From assembly GCA_963837485.1 (NCBI GenBank), contig CAWINP010000018.1, forward strand, positions 186,001 through 250,000: a stretch of 64,000 bases of DNA, in the 5' to 3' direction. The notes under the pieces are model-generated. The model did no database searches and was not told the origin of the DNA. It saw nothing but the letters and a program-made list of their open reading frames with translations. The position numbers and the translations under genes were made by a program. The DNA is from Solirubrobacter sp963837485 (GTDB lineage Bacteria > Actinomycetota > Thermoleophilia > Solirubrobacterales > Solirubrobacteraceae). Positions 1-8,333 of this stretch are shown piece by piece. Each line of letters starts with the position of its first letter. Position 1 is the first letter of the stretch.

Positions 1-1164
1 CTGCTGGCCGAGCGCGCACCCGGCATCGCCAAGGGCCTGACGATCGAGTCGGGCAAGCTCCTGCCCGAGGCCGAGGGCGAGCTCGCGCGGGCGGTCGAGA
101 CCCTGGCCTGGAACGGCGAGGAGGCGGGGCGGATCGGCGGGCGGCTGATCGAGGGCCGCGCGAACGGCGCGCGGCGCGAGGTGGTCGCGACGCCGATCGG
201 CGTCGTCGCCGCGTTCACCGCCTGGAACTTCCCCGCCGTCCTCGCCGCGCGCAAGCTCGGCGCCGCGCTCGCGGCCGGCTGCCCGGTCGTGCTGAAGGCG
301 TCCGAGGAGACGCCGCGAACCGCGGCCGCGATCGTCGGCGCGCTCGAGGACGCCGGAATTCCGGCGGGCACCGTCAACCTCGTCTTCGGCGACCCGCCGA
401 TGGTGTCCAGGCACGTGCTCGCCTCGCCGGTCGTCAAGGCCCTCACGTTCACCGGCTCGACCGCGGTCGGCACGCAGCTCGCCCAGCTCGCGGGCCTGCG
501 GCCTGCCGTGCTCGAGCTCGGCGGCCACGCGCCGGCGATCGTCTGCGCCGACGCGGACGTCGACTCAGCCATCGACGCGCTGGTGCCCGCCAAGTACGGC
601 TCGGCCGGCCAGTCGTGCGTCGCGCCCAGCCGCTTCTATGTCCACGAGTCGCGCTACGACGAGTTCGCGGCGAAGTTCGCCGAACGCAGCGCCGCCACCA
701 CCATCGGCCCGGTCATCGGCGAGCGCCGCGTCGTCGCGATGGAGCGCTTCGTCGCCGACGCCATGCAGCGCGGCGCGCGCGTGCTGACCGGCGGAGCGCG
801 CGGGCAGGGCTTCCACTTCCCGCCCACCGTGCTCGCCGGCGTCCCGGACGCCGCGGAGGTGATGCGCGAGGAGCCGTTCGGCCCGATCGCCCCGCTTGCC
901 CCGTTCTCCGTCTGGGAAGACGTCCTCGCGCGCGCGAACGCCCTTCCCTACGGGCTCGCCGGCTACGTCTTCACCGACTCCCAAAGGGTCGCCGAGTCGG
1001 CGATCCGCGACCTCAAGGCCGGCAACCTCGGCATCAACCAGATGGCGCCCTCGCTGCCTGACGCGCCGCTGGGCGGCCTCGACCAGAGCGGGCTCGGGTA
1101 CGAGGGCGGCAGCGAGGGCGTGCGCGCGTTCGTGCAAATGAAGCTAATCAACCGCACCGTCTAG
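1..1164 (+). CDS. NAD(P)-dependent aldehyde dehydrogenase, 5' end outside window
   Basis: C-terminal about 387 residues of an aldehyde dehydrogenase that oxidises an aldehyde to its acid in the cytosol. The frame is open from base 1, so the start lies upstream and the N-terminal part of the NAD-binding domain is missing. Seen directly: the Ala-Phe-Thr-Ala-Trp-Asn-Phe-Pro cofactor-binding segment, the Phe-Thr-Gly-Ser loop, Glu in ELGGHAP (codon 172, general base) and the nucleophile Cys in GQSCVAP (codon 206). The late EEPFGPIAPL motif is also present. The sequence resembles the succinate-semialdehyde dehydrogenase type, but the substrate cannot be fixed. The gene ends at TAG just before a hairpin and converges on the next gene. 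Confidence 0.95.
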   Translation: MLAERAPGIAKGLTIESGKLLPEAEGELARAVETLAWNGEEAGRIGGRLIEGRANGARREVVATPIGVVAAFTAWNFPAVLAARKLGAALAAGCPVVLKASEETPRTAAAIVGALEDAGIPAGTVNLVFGDPPMVSRHVLASPVVKALTFTGSTAVGTQLAQLAGLRPAVLELGGHAPAIVCADADVDSAIDALVPAKYGSAGQSCVAPSRFYVHESRYDEFAAKFAERSAATTIGPVIGERRVVAMERFVADAMQRGARVLTGGARGQGFHFPPTVLAGVPDAAEVMREEPFGPIAPLAPFSVWEDVLARANALPYGLAGYVFTDSQRVAESAIRDLKAGNLGINQMAPSLPDAPLGGLDQSGLGYEGGSEGVRAFVQMKLINRTV

Positions 1165-1216
1165 CGAGTTCGCGAGCCGCACCGGGCTCCGCCGACGCGA
1201 CGGCGAACTCGCCCAA

Positions 1217-1237
1217 GCGTCGCCCTCTGGGCGACGC
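1217..1237. terminator. Hairpin between convergent genes
   Basis: A perfect 9-bp stem GCGTCGCCC / GGGCGACGC with a 3-nt TCT loop sits between two convergent stop codons. A second inverted pair, GCGAGTTCGC at 1164-1173 and GCGAACTCGC at 1203-1212, surrounds the gap. There is no U-tract, which is common in high-GC genomes. It is likely a bidirectional terminator. Confidence 0.6.
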
Positions 1238-1241
1238 GACA

Positions 1242-2189
1242 TCAACCGTGCACCCTGAGGTGCACTTCGCGCCCCGCGTTGGAGACGAAGTTGCCGTCCA
1301 CGATCCCGACCAGCACGCGGTACGTCCCGCCGCGCCTGATCCGGATCGTCTTGCGATAGCTCGACCGCGACGCGCTGGCGTGATGCGTGATCGTGCCGTT
1401 GACGGTCACCCACGTGCTCCCGTGCTTGCGCTGGAACGCGACCTGCGCGCCGTCGCGGGCCGGCTGCACCGTACCTGAGAAGCGCGCGTAGAGCTTGCCG
1501 CCGCGGTGGCGGGTGCGCAGGTGGGTGCTCACGATCACGGCCACGCCGACGTTGACGATCGGGCTCGCGATCGCGGTGTTGCTCTGCACGACCACGCGGT
1601 ACTGCGTGTTCAGCGGCACCGACAACAGCGGGAACCCGAACGCGCCCTGCGCGTTGGTCAGCTGCGGGTTGCCCACCGGAAGGAAGCCCTGCGTGTACGG
1701 GAACGGGTTGCCCTGCAGCACGACCGCGCGGTTCGCGCTGCCGGTGCCGGTGAGCGCCCCGCCGAGCGTCGTCGTCCCGCCGAATAGCAACGGATTCGGC
1801 GTCGCGGCGAGCGAGAGCCCGAGCGGCTGCTTCTTGGTCGTGAACGTGCGGTCCGCGCCGCTCACCACGCCCTGGGGGTTCTCCGCCACCAGCCGGTAGT
1901 GGTACTTCTTGTTCGCGATCAGCCCGCCGATGTCCGCGGTCACGCGCTGGTTGGCGGTCCCCGCCCCCACCGGCACCGCCGCCGTGTTGGCGCCGTAGCG
2001 CGTGGTGGTGCCGTACTGGAAGTAGATCGTCGTCGCCGCCCCGTGCGGGTTGACGGTGCCGATCAGGCGCGCGCTCTGGAACGTGACCGCCGCCACGCCG
2101 CCCGTCGTCGCGGCAGGCTTGGACGCCGCCTGCGCGCTGCCTGCGAACCACAAGACCGCCAGCACTCCCGTTGCCAACGCTCGATACAT
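1242..2189 (-). CDS. Secreted fibronectin type III-like protein
   Basis: A 315-residue exported protein of unknown function. The start is ATG at 2189 because GGAGGA lies 6 nt upstream; a longer frame begins at 2228 but has no such site. The N-terminus is a signal peptide (MYRALATGVLAVLWFAG, then AQAAS). Residues about 30-120 look like a fibronectin type III-like bacterial domain, with GTVNPHG, TTIYFQYGTTT and YHYRLVAEN strands often found in Solirubrobacterales surface proteins. The rest is beta-rich with basic stretches. It is probably an extracellular or cell-wall protein. No enzyme motif is seen. Confidence 0.8.
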   Translation of the reverse strand: MYRALATGVLAVLWFAGSAQAASKPAATTGGVAAVTFQSARLIGTVNPHGAATTIYFQYGTTTRYGANTAAVPVGAGTANQRVTADIGGLIANKKYHYRLVAENPQGVVSGADRTFTTKKQPLGLSLAATPNPLLFGGTTTLGGALTGTGSANRAVVLQGNPFPYTQGFLPVGNPQLTNAQGAFGFPLLSVPLNTQYRVVVQSNTAIASPIVNVGVAVIVSTHLRTRHRGGKLYARFSGTVQPARDGAQVAFQRKHGSTWVTVNGTITHHASASRSSYRKTIRIRRGGTYRVLVGIVDGNFVSNAGREVHLRVHG

Positions 2190-2255
2190 CGAACTTCCTC
2201 CGATCGGTCGACGCCTGTAGAACACCACGTCGGTGCGATGGGAGCGGTCAGGCCC

Positions 2256-3723
2256 CTAGGCGGCCACGACGGCGCCGCCGCGGCGCGGGTCGCCTCCGCC
2301 GCTGAAGCCGCGCCGCTCGGCGACGTGGCAGCCGCCGAAGAAGAGGTTGCGCTCGCGAAACCAGGCGACCGCGTGGGCGATGCCGCTGGTGTCGACGCCC
2401 GGCTCGGCGTAGACGGTGCCGTCCTCGAAGTGCACGCGCGGCGCGTCCACCGCCGCCTGGGCGTCGAGGCCGCGGTCGAGCACGTTGACGATCACCTGCA
2501 GGATCGCCGAGCGGATCCGGTTCGAGCCGGCCGAGCCGAGCACCAGCTCGGGCACGCCCGCGGCGTCGAGCACGACGGTCGGCGCCATCATCGACGGCAG
2601 CCGCCGCCCCGGCGGATGCGTGAACCAGCCGAGCGGTGAAAGGTCCTCCTCGCCCATCATGTTGTTCACGTGCATGCCGGTGCCCGGGACCGCGACGCCG
2701 GAGCCCGCGCCGTTGGTGGTCGTCACCCCGCACGCCCAGCCGTCGGCGTCGAGCACCGAGACGTGCGTGGTCGAGCCGAGCCGGGAGGCCATGAAGCGCT
2801 CGAGGAACCCGGGAGCGGCGAGGCCTTCGAGGAACTCCGGCGTGCGCTCCGCCTGCGCGGCGGCCATCACGTCGACGAGCTGTACGACCGACGGCGGGCC
2901 GGACGTGCGCTCGAGCAGGGCGAGCGCGTAGGCGATCAGGATCCCCTCCGGCGTTCGGCGGCGGGTTGGTCAGCACCTCGCGGCCGCGGTAGCGGACGCG
3001 CACCGGCTCGCGCGGCACGGCCTCGTAGGCGGCGAGGTCGGCGCGGGTGAGCGTGCCGCCGCGCGCGGTCACCCAGTCCGAGACCGCGGCGCCGACGTCG
3101 CCGGAGTAGAACGGGGCGGCGCCGTCGGCGGCCAGCCGCGCGATCCCGTCGGCCAGCTCCGGGTCGCGCAGGTGGTCGCCCTCGCGCGGGACGCGGCCCT
3201 CCGGGCAGTAGCGCGCCTGGCTCTCCGGCGTGGCGGTGACGATCGGGGCCAGCAGCTGCCACAGGTAGGCCTGCTGGCGATTGACCGCGACGCCGTCGCG
3301 CGCGAGCGCGACCGCGGGCGCCGCGAGCTCCTCCAGCGGCAGCCTCCCGAACCGGGCGGCCGCCGCGGCGACGCCGGCCGGCATCCCGTACACGCCGCAC
3401 GAGGACGGGCCGATGTGGAACTTCTGCACGGCGTCGCCGAAGTCGATCACGATCGCGCCCAGCGGCGCGCGGGCGGCCGGATCGGCGCCGCGGCCGGGCG
3501 CCTCGACCATGAAGTCGAGCAGCACCGGGGCCCGGTCCGGCGGCGCGACCAGCATGTAGCCGCCGGCGCCCAGGCCGGTCAGCAGCGGCTCGGTCATGAA
3601 CGACGCGAGCAGCGCGGCGAGCGCGGCGTCGACGGCGTTGCCGCCCGCGCGCAGGATGCCCGCCCCGGCCTCGGCGGTCAGAGGGTGACCCGCCGCGACG
3701 ATGCCCCGGCCGGCCACCCCCAC
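2256..3723 (-). pseudogene. Gamma-glutamyltransferase, broken by a 1-base frameshift
   Basis: Homolog of gamma-glutamyltranspeptidase, an N-terminal nucleophile enzyme that cleaves gamma-glutamyl amides such as glutathione. The frame from GTG 3723 reads through the family N-terminus (GIVAAGHPLTAEAG, GLGAGGYML, YGMPAGV) to PPPNAGG. It then continues only after a shift of one base, at the run of four C (2943-2946, GGGG on the coding strand). With three G the next residues become ILIAYALAL, as expected. The second frame holds the nucleophile Thr in GSTTHVSVLDADG and the GSAGSNRI oxyanion region. It lies 14 bp behind ftsZ. The cause is a real mutation or a homopolymer sequencing error. No signal peptide is visible at this start. 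Confidence 0.85.
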
Positions 3724-3737
3724 CGCTCTCCCACTCG

Positions 3738-5060
3738 TCAGAACTTCGGGATGAACTCGGGCACGTCGACGTCGACGCTGCTGCGCGAGGCGGCGCGCAC
3801 GGGCTCGCGGCGGCGGGTGATCCGCGGCTCGCCCGCCGGCTCGCGGAACGGATCGCGCTCGCGCGCGGCCGGCCTGGGCTCCCCGTAGCCGGTGGCCACG
3901 ACGGTGATCCAGACCTCGTCCTCGAGCTTCTCGTCGATCATCGCGCCGAAGATGATGTTGGCGTCGGGATGCGCCGCCTCCTGGACCGCCCGCGCCGCCT
4001 CGTTGACCTCCCAGAGCGAGAGGTCGCGGCCGGCGGTGATCGACAGCAGAATCGCCTTCGCGCCCTCGAGCGTGGTCTCCAGCAGCGGCGAGGAGGTCGC
4101 CTGCGCGGCCGCCTCGACGGCGCGCTTGTCGCCCGTGCCCATGCCGATGCCCAGCAGCGCGCTGCCGGCCTCCGCCATGATCGTGCGGACGTCGGCGAAG
4201 TCGAGATTGATCAGGCCCGGCAGCGTGATCAGGTCCGAGATGCCCTGGACGCCCTGGCGCAGCACGTCGTCGGCGACGCGGAACGCCTCGACCATCGACG
4301 TCTGCTTGTCCAGCACCGACAGCAGGCGGTTGTTCGGGACCACGATCAGCGTGTCGACCTCGTCGGCGAGCGCCTGGATGCCCGACTCGGCGGCCTGCAG
4401 CCGGCGCGAGCCCTCGAAGCCGAACGGCTTGGTCACGATGCCGACGGTCAGCGCGCCGAGCTCCTGCGCGATCCGCGCGACGATCGGCGCGGCGCCGGTG
4501 CCCGTGCCGCCGCCCTCGCCGGCGGTGATGAAGACCATGTCCGCGCCCTTGAGCATGCCCTTGATGCGGTCGTAGTCCTCCATCGCCGCGCTGCGCCCGC
4601 GCTCCGGATCCGAGCCCGAGCCGAGCCCGCGCGTGATGTCGGCGCCGATCTGCAGCGTCACGTGGGCGGCCGACTGCTGCAGCGACTGCGCGTCGGTGTT
4701 GAGCGCCATGAACTCGACGCCGTTGATGTCGGCCTCGATCATGCGGTTGACCGCGTTCACGCCGCCGCCGCCGACGCCCACGACCACGATCTGCGGGTGG
4801 GCGACGGGCTCGTCGCGCGCGGAGCTCCACTGGTAGTCGGACGGGGACGGCGGCGGGACCTCGCGCACCGTGGGCTCCGGCGGGGCCATCATGTCTCCCG
4901 GCACGTCGGTCGAGAACGCGTGGCGCAGGCGCTCCTCGGGCCTCGGCGTGGGCGGGCGGGACTCGGCGTGCGGCTGCTCCTCGAAGCCCTCGGTCTCCGT
5001 CTTGCGGAACAGGGCGGCCAGGGGACCCTCCCGCATGCTCGCCCGCTTGCCGCTACCCAT
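3738..5060 (-). CDS. ftsZ: Cell-division GTPase FtsZ with long N-terminal extension
   Basis: Tubulin-like GTPase that polymerises into the division ring. ATG 5060 is chosen because a perfect AAGGAGGT lies about 6 nt upstream inside parA, and the gene overlaps the parA stop by 8 bp. The 440-residue protein has the nucleotide loop GGGTGTG (about 183-189), the T7 loop NLDFADV and a typical C-terminal peptide DVPEFIPKF. About 90 residues rich in Pro, Glu and Arg precede the GTPase core, which starts at QIVVVGVGGGGVN; most FtsZ proteins have only 10-20 there. The neighbourhood lacks murein-cluster genes and pairs ftsZ with parA, so this may be a relocated or second copy. Confidence 0.95.
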   Translation of the reverse strand: MGSGKRASMREGPLAALFRKTETEGFEEQPHAESRPPTPRPEERLRHAFSTDVPGDMMAPPEPTVREVPPPSPSDYQWSSARDEPVAHPQIVVVGVGGGGVNAVNRMIEADINGVEFMALNTDAQSLQQSAAHVTLQIGADITRGLGSGSDPERGRSAAMEDYDRIKGMLKGADMVFITAGEGGGTGTGAAPIVARIAQELGALTVGIVTKPFGFEGSRRLQAAESGIQALADEVDTLIVVPNNRLLSVLDKQTSMVEAFRVADDVLRQGVQGISDLITLPGLINLDFADVRTIMAEAGSALLGIGMGTGDKRAVEAAAQATSSPLLETTLEGAKAILLSITAGRDLSLWEVNEAARAVQEAAHPDANIIFGAMIDEKLEDEVWITVVATGYGEPRPAARERDPFREPAGEPRITRRREPVRAASRSSVDVDVPEFIPKF

Positions 5061-5814
5061 TCGAGAGCACCTCCTTCGCCAGACGGCGATACGCGTCAGC
5101 CGCCGCACCCGTCGGGTCGTACTTGAGCACGGACATGCCCTTCACGGGCGCCTCCGCGAAACGGACGGTCTTCTTGATGCGCGCGCCGAAGACGCGGTCC
5201 CCGAAGTTCTCCTCGAGGATCTCGATCGCCTCCTTGGCGTGCAGCGTGCGCGTATCCACCATCGTGGGCAGGATGCCCGCGATGTCCACGTCGGGATTCA
5301 GGTTCTCGCGGATCATCGACAGCGTGTGCTGGAGCTGCAGGAGCCCTCGCATCGACAGATACTCGCACTGCACGGGGACGATCACCTTGTTGGCGGCGGT
5401 GAGCGCATTCACCGTCAAGAGTCCCAGAGAGGGCGGCGTATCGATGCACACGAAGTCGTAATCACCGCGAACAACCTGCAGCGCCTTGTCCAGCGAGCGC
5501 TCGCGACCGATCTTCATCGACATCGCGATCTCGGCGCCGGCGAGGTCGATCGAGGCCACCGCGACGTCGACCTCGCAGGTCCGGATCACCTCGCGGATGG
5601 GGAGATCGTGCACGAGCACGTCGAACATCGAGGTCTCGAGCGTCTCGGGGTCGATGCCCTGCGACATCGTCAGGTTGCCCTGGGGGTCCATGTCCACGCA
5701 CAGGACGCGGTGCCCCTCCTCGGCGAAGGCGGCGGCGAGGTTCAGCGTGGTCGTCGTCTTGGCGACCCCGCCCTTCTGGTTGGCGAAGGCGATCACCTTG
5801 GCCTGGCCGGTCAC
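5053..5814 (-). CDS. parA: ParA/Soj-family partition ATPase
   Basis: A 253-residue MinD/ParA ATPase that would act on chromosome or cargo positioning. The start is GTG 5814: GGAG lies 8 nt upstream, and the deviant Walker A motif KGGVAKTT falls at residues about 14-21 as usual. A longer frame to 6009 lacks family similarity. Further motifs are DMDPQGN and CIDTPPSLG (Walker B region). No parB lies next to it; instead its 3' end carries the Shine-Dalgarno sequence of ftsZ, so the two are translationally coupled. Coupling points to a role in placing the division ring, or to a chromosomal Soj; parS sites were not found in the window. Confidence 0.92.
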   Translation of the reverse strand: MTGQAKVIAFANQKGGVAKTTTTLNLAAAFAEEGHRVLCVDMDPQGNLTMSQGIDPETLETSMFDVLVHDLPIREVIRTCEVDVAVASIDLAGAEIAMSMKIGRERSLDKALQVVRGDYDFVCIDTPPSLGLLTVNALTAANKVIVPVQCEYLSMRGLLQLQHTLSMIRENLNPDVDIAGILPTMVDTRTLHAKEAIEILEENFGDRVFGARIKKTVRFAEAPVKGMSVLKYDPTGAAADAYRRLAKEVLSNG

Positions 5815-5893
5815 GTCAAAGCTCCGTTCGGGGTCGCGGGAAACCTCATCGGACTCCCTCGTTCGCCCCGCGGGCGGGGATTCCTCTACGCCG

Positions 5894-6577
5894 TCAGGCC
5901 ACGACCACCCGCAGCGGCGCGGCGGCGGGCGGCGCGAGCTCGACCTCGACCTCGGGCGCCTCGACCAGCTCGCGGCGGCCCGCGAGCACGACGACCAGCG
6001 CGCCGGCAACGGCCGCGGCGCCGACGAAGAACGGGGTCTGCGGCGACACCCACTCGGCGAGCTTGCCCGCCAGCCACGGCGCGATCGCGCCGCCGGCGAA
6101 GCGCACGAACGAGTAGGACGCCGACGCGACGGGGCGCTCGACCGGCGCGACCCGCATGACCGCCTCGGTCAGCACGGTGTTGATCACGCCCAGGAACGCG
6201 CCGGCGGAGATGACGGCGACCCCGAGCACGGCCGGCGAGCTCTCGAAGGCGCCCATCACCGCGAGGATCGCCGCCAGTGCGGCGTACATGGCGGCCAGCG
6301 TCGGCACGACGCCGAAGCGGCGCTTGAGGGGCGGCGCAACGAAGACCGACGCGATCGCCAGCAGGAGGCCCCAGCCGAAGAACACGAAGCCGAGCTCGTG
6401 CGCGCTCATGTGCAGCGGGAACGGCGTGTAGGCGAGAAGCGTGAAGAAGCCGAAGTTGTAGAGCAGCGCGACCAGGCCGGCGATCAGCAGTCCGCGGTGG
6501 CGCAGCGCCTTGATCGGGTCGGCCAGCGAGACCTTGCGCGCGGGCTTGGGCAGCGGCTCGAGCAGGACGGTGGCGGC
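5894..6577 (-). pseudogene. MFS transporter, C-terminal remnant
   Basis: About 225 codons of a major facilitator superfamily permease, beginning inside the cytoplasmic loop between helices 6 and 7 (LLEPLPKPARKVS) and running to the stop. Several hydrophobic helices are readable (GLLIAGLVALLYNFGFFTLL, VFFGWGLLLAIASVFVAPPL, VLGVAVISAGAFLGVINTVL). The first half of the transporter and its start codon are absent. Directly upstream, in another frame, is the front of a marR gene. A deletion appears to have joined the two at about 6577. An internal ATG at 6409 could initiate a shorter product, but it would not be a functional transporter. Confidence 0.8.
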
Positions 6578-6776
6578 CCTCGTCGGTGATCGCGACGCGC
6601 ACGGAGCGCGCGTCGTCGGGGTCAGGACTCCGCGTCACCAGACCGTCGCGCTCGAGCCGGGTGACCAGCGTGGTCATCGTCGGCTGCGTGACCGCCTCTG
6701 CGTTGGCGAGCTCCGTGACCCTCGTGGGGCCGAGGTCTCGCAGGGTGCCGAGCACCGAGGCCGCGGAGCGGCTCAT
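6578..6776 (-). pseudogene. MarR-family regulator, truncated
   Basis: From ATG 6776 the frame encodes a MarR winged helix: LRDLGPTRVTELANAE, then QPTMTTLVTRLERDGLV (recognition helix), then RSPDPDDARSVRVAITDEGR (wing). Family similarity ends abruptly after EGR. The dimerisation helices are missing, and the frame runs on out of phase through the transporter remnant. The usual first helix is also short, with no start codon seen further upstream in frame. MarR genes often sit before MFS pumps, so this is probably the front half of a former marR-MFS operon. It is unlikely to bind DNA as a normal dimer. Confidence 0.78.
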
Positions 6777-6893
6777 GTCCCGCGCGGTCTGGCGGCTGAT
6801 GCGCCAGTGAGGAGGGCGGGTCGGCTTGGCTGCCCGGCTTGCGAGGCGCGTGACGAGTTATCGGTGCTCTAGCTGAGAAACCCGACACGCCTC

Positions 6894-6922
6894 GACTTTG
6901 TCGACCTATGGCCGACAAAGTC
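6894..6922. promoter_or_regulatory. Inverted repeat upstream of marR remnant
   Basis: A perfect 10-bp inverted repeat GACTTTGTCG / CGACAAAGTC with a 9-nt spacer lies about 120 bp upstream of the truncated marR gene, in the 223-bp gap 6777-6999. It has the size and symmetry of a MarR-type operator. Nothing else is seen in this gap. Confidence 0.4.
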
Positions 6923-6999
6923 ACCACGGACACGCGGAGGCGATCGGACCCACCCCCTTAATGGCGCAGTTCGCCGAACCCGCCGGGCAGCCCGAGGAG

Positions 7000-7698
7000 C
7001 TAAGCGTCGCCCGGAACCCGGCAGGCAGGCGGAAGCTGCACGACCGTCCGCGGATCCGGGATCAGCCGCTCACCGGGGAACTGCTCGGTCTTGCACCACG
7101 TGTAGGAGAACTTCCCGAAGTCGACGACCGCGCGGTACGGGTAGCCGATCGTCCCGGCGATGTTGCCGGTCGTCGCCTTGATCGTGCGGGTGATCGTGAA
7201 GCAGTCGTAGACGCCGACGATCCCCACCTTGACGCCCGCCGTGACCGCGCACGTGGTCGGGCCGTCGACCTGGCGGATCTCACCAGCGCGCGCCCGCGCG
7301 CGGGAGTCGGCGAAGATCGCCGACTCGACGCGGTGCACGAGCGCGGTGCGGGCCGCGGCCTTCTCGGCGGCCGTCGCGCCGGCCGCGGGCTTGAGCGCCG
7401 CGTCAGCGCCGTGACGCGGCCGCTGCTCGGCGACGATCCGTGCGCGGTTGGCCGCGCGCGCGTGCGCCGCCGCGGCGGCGTCCTTGGCCGCCCGCGACTC
7501 CTTGCCGTTGTCGATGCGCGGCACCAGAATCGCGAGTGCGGCGCCCACCACGACGATCGCCACACCGGTCCAGATCGCGAGCTTGCGCCATGGCACCGGC
7601 GGGATCTCGACGTCGCGCGGCGGCGTCCAGACGCGCAGCCAGGCGCCCACGATCTCGAAGATCGAGGCCCTTTTCGGCATCTCACCACCGGTCGCCAT
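7000..7698 (-). CDS. Single-pass membrane protein of unknown function
   Basis: A 232-residue protein I do not recognise. ATG 7698 is chosen; ATG 7680 (just after GGTGAG) is an alternative. Residues about 30-50 (LAIWTGVAIVVVGAALAILV) form one transmembrane helix after a short cytoplasmic N-terminus containing WLRVWTPPRDVEIPPVPW. The external part starts with an Ala/Arg-rich segment that could be a coiled coil. It ends in a compact domain with three or more Cys residues (PTTCAVTA, YDCFTITRT, YTWCKTEQ) that could form disulfides. It diverges from the DUF4157 gene, sharing a 62-bp promoter gap. Confidence 0.7.
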   Translation of the reverse strand: MATGGEMPKRASIFEIVGAWLRVWTPPRDVEIPPVPWRKLAIWTGVAIVVVGAALAILVPRIDNGKESRAAKDAAAAAHARAANRARIVAEQRPRHGADAALKPAAGATAAEKAAARTALVHRVESAIFADSRARARAGEIRQVDGPTTCAVTAGVKVGIVGVYDCFTITRTIKATTGNIAGTIGYPYRAVVDFGKFSYTWCKTEQFPGERLIPDPRTVVQLPPACRVPGDA

Positions 7699-7760
7699 GC
7701 GGTGGTCAAAAGGTACATACAGCTGCCCGATCGGACAAGCGACTCTCGCGCTAGCCGCAC

Positions 7761-8333
7761 TTGCGCGCGCGAGCACGCCGTACGTATGCTCGCCGCATCG
7801 ATCCCGAACGCATCCACGATCACGAGAAGCCGCGGGCGCCCGAGCACAAGCCGGAGCCCGCGGAGGACCCCGCCGGTCCACTCCACGAGCTCGTCTCCGG
7901 CGTCGGCAACCGCGCCTTCGGCTCTGCGGTGGCGCGCCAGGGCCACGGCATCCTGCCCACCGGCGAGGTCACGTCCGACGTCCAGTCGTCGATCAATTCG
8001 ACGCGCGGCAGCGGCCAGTCGCTCGACGCGGGCGTCGCCGCGAAGCTGTCGCCCTCGCTCGGCGACCTGTCGGATGTTCGTGTGCATACCGACTCGACGT
8101 CGCACAACCTCAATCACGCGGTCTCGGCGCGCGCGTTCGCGACGGGGACCGACGTCTACTTCGCGCAGAACGAGTACAAGCCGAACACGACCGACGGCGA
8201 CCGGCTGATCGCGCACGAGCTCGCCCACGTCGTCCAGCAGCGCGGCGCCCCGACGTCCGGCCCGCTCACCGTGTCGCAGCCCGGCGACTCGATGGAGCAG
8301 GAAGCCGACTCGGTCGCCGATCAGATTGCATGA
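7761..8333 (+). CDS. DUF4157 domain protein (eCIS-associated putative metallopeptidase)
   Basis: A 190-residue protein with a DUF4157 domain at about residues 80-190. The sequence shows the family core (LGDLSDVRVHTDS, ARAFATGTDVYFA) and a zinc-metallopeptidase motif HELAHVVQQ, then EQEADSVADQIA, which carries the usual late Glu/Asp. DUF4157 proteins are a hallmark of extracellular contractile injection loci and are often thought to be effectors or cargo-processing factors. No signal peptide is seen. The start is uncertain: the frame opens at TTG 7761 and no ATG lies close by. The stop overlaps the ATPase start (ATGA), so the two are coupled. Confidence 0.88.
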   Translation: MRARARRTYARRIDPERIHDHEKPRAPEHKPEPAEDPAGPLHELVSGVGNRAFGSAVARQGHGILPTGEVTSDVQSSINSTRGSGQSLDAGVAAKLSPSLGDLSDVRVHTDSTSHNLNHAVSARAFATGTDVYFAQNEYKPNTTDGDRLIAHELAHVVQQRGAPTSGPLTVSQPGDSMEQEADSVADQIA

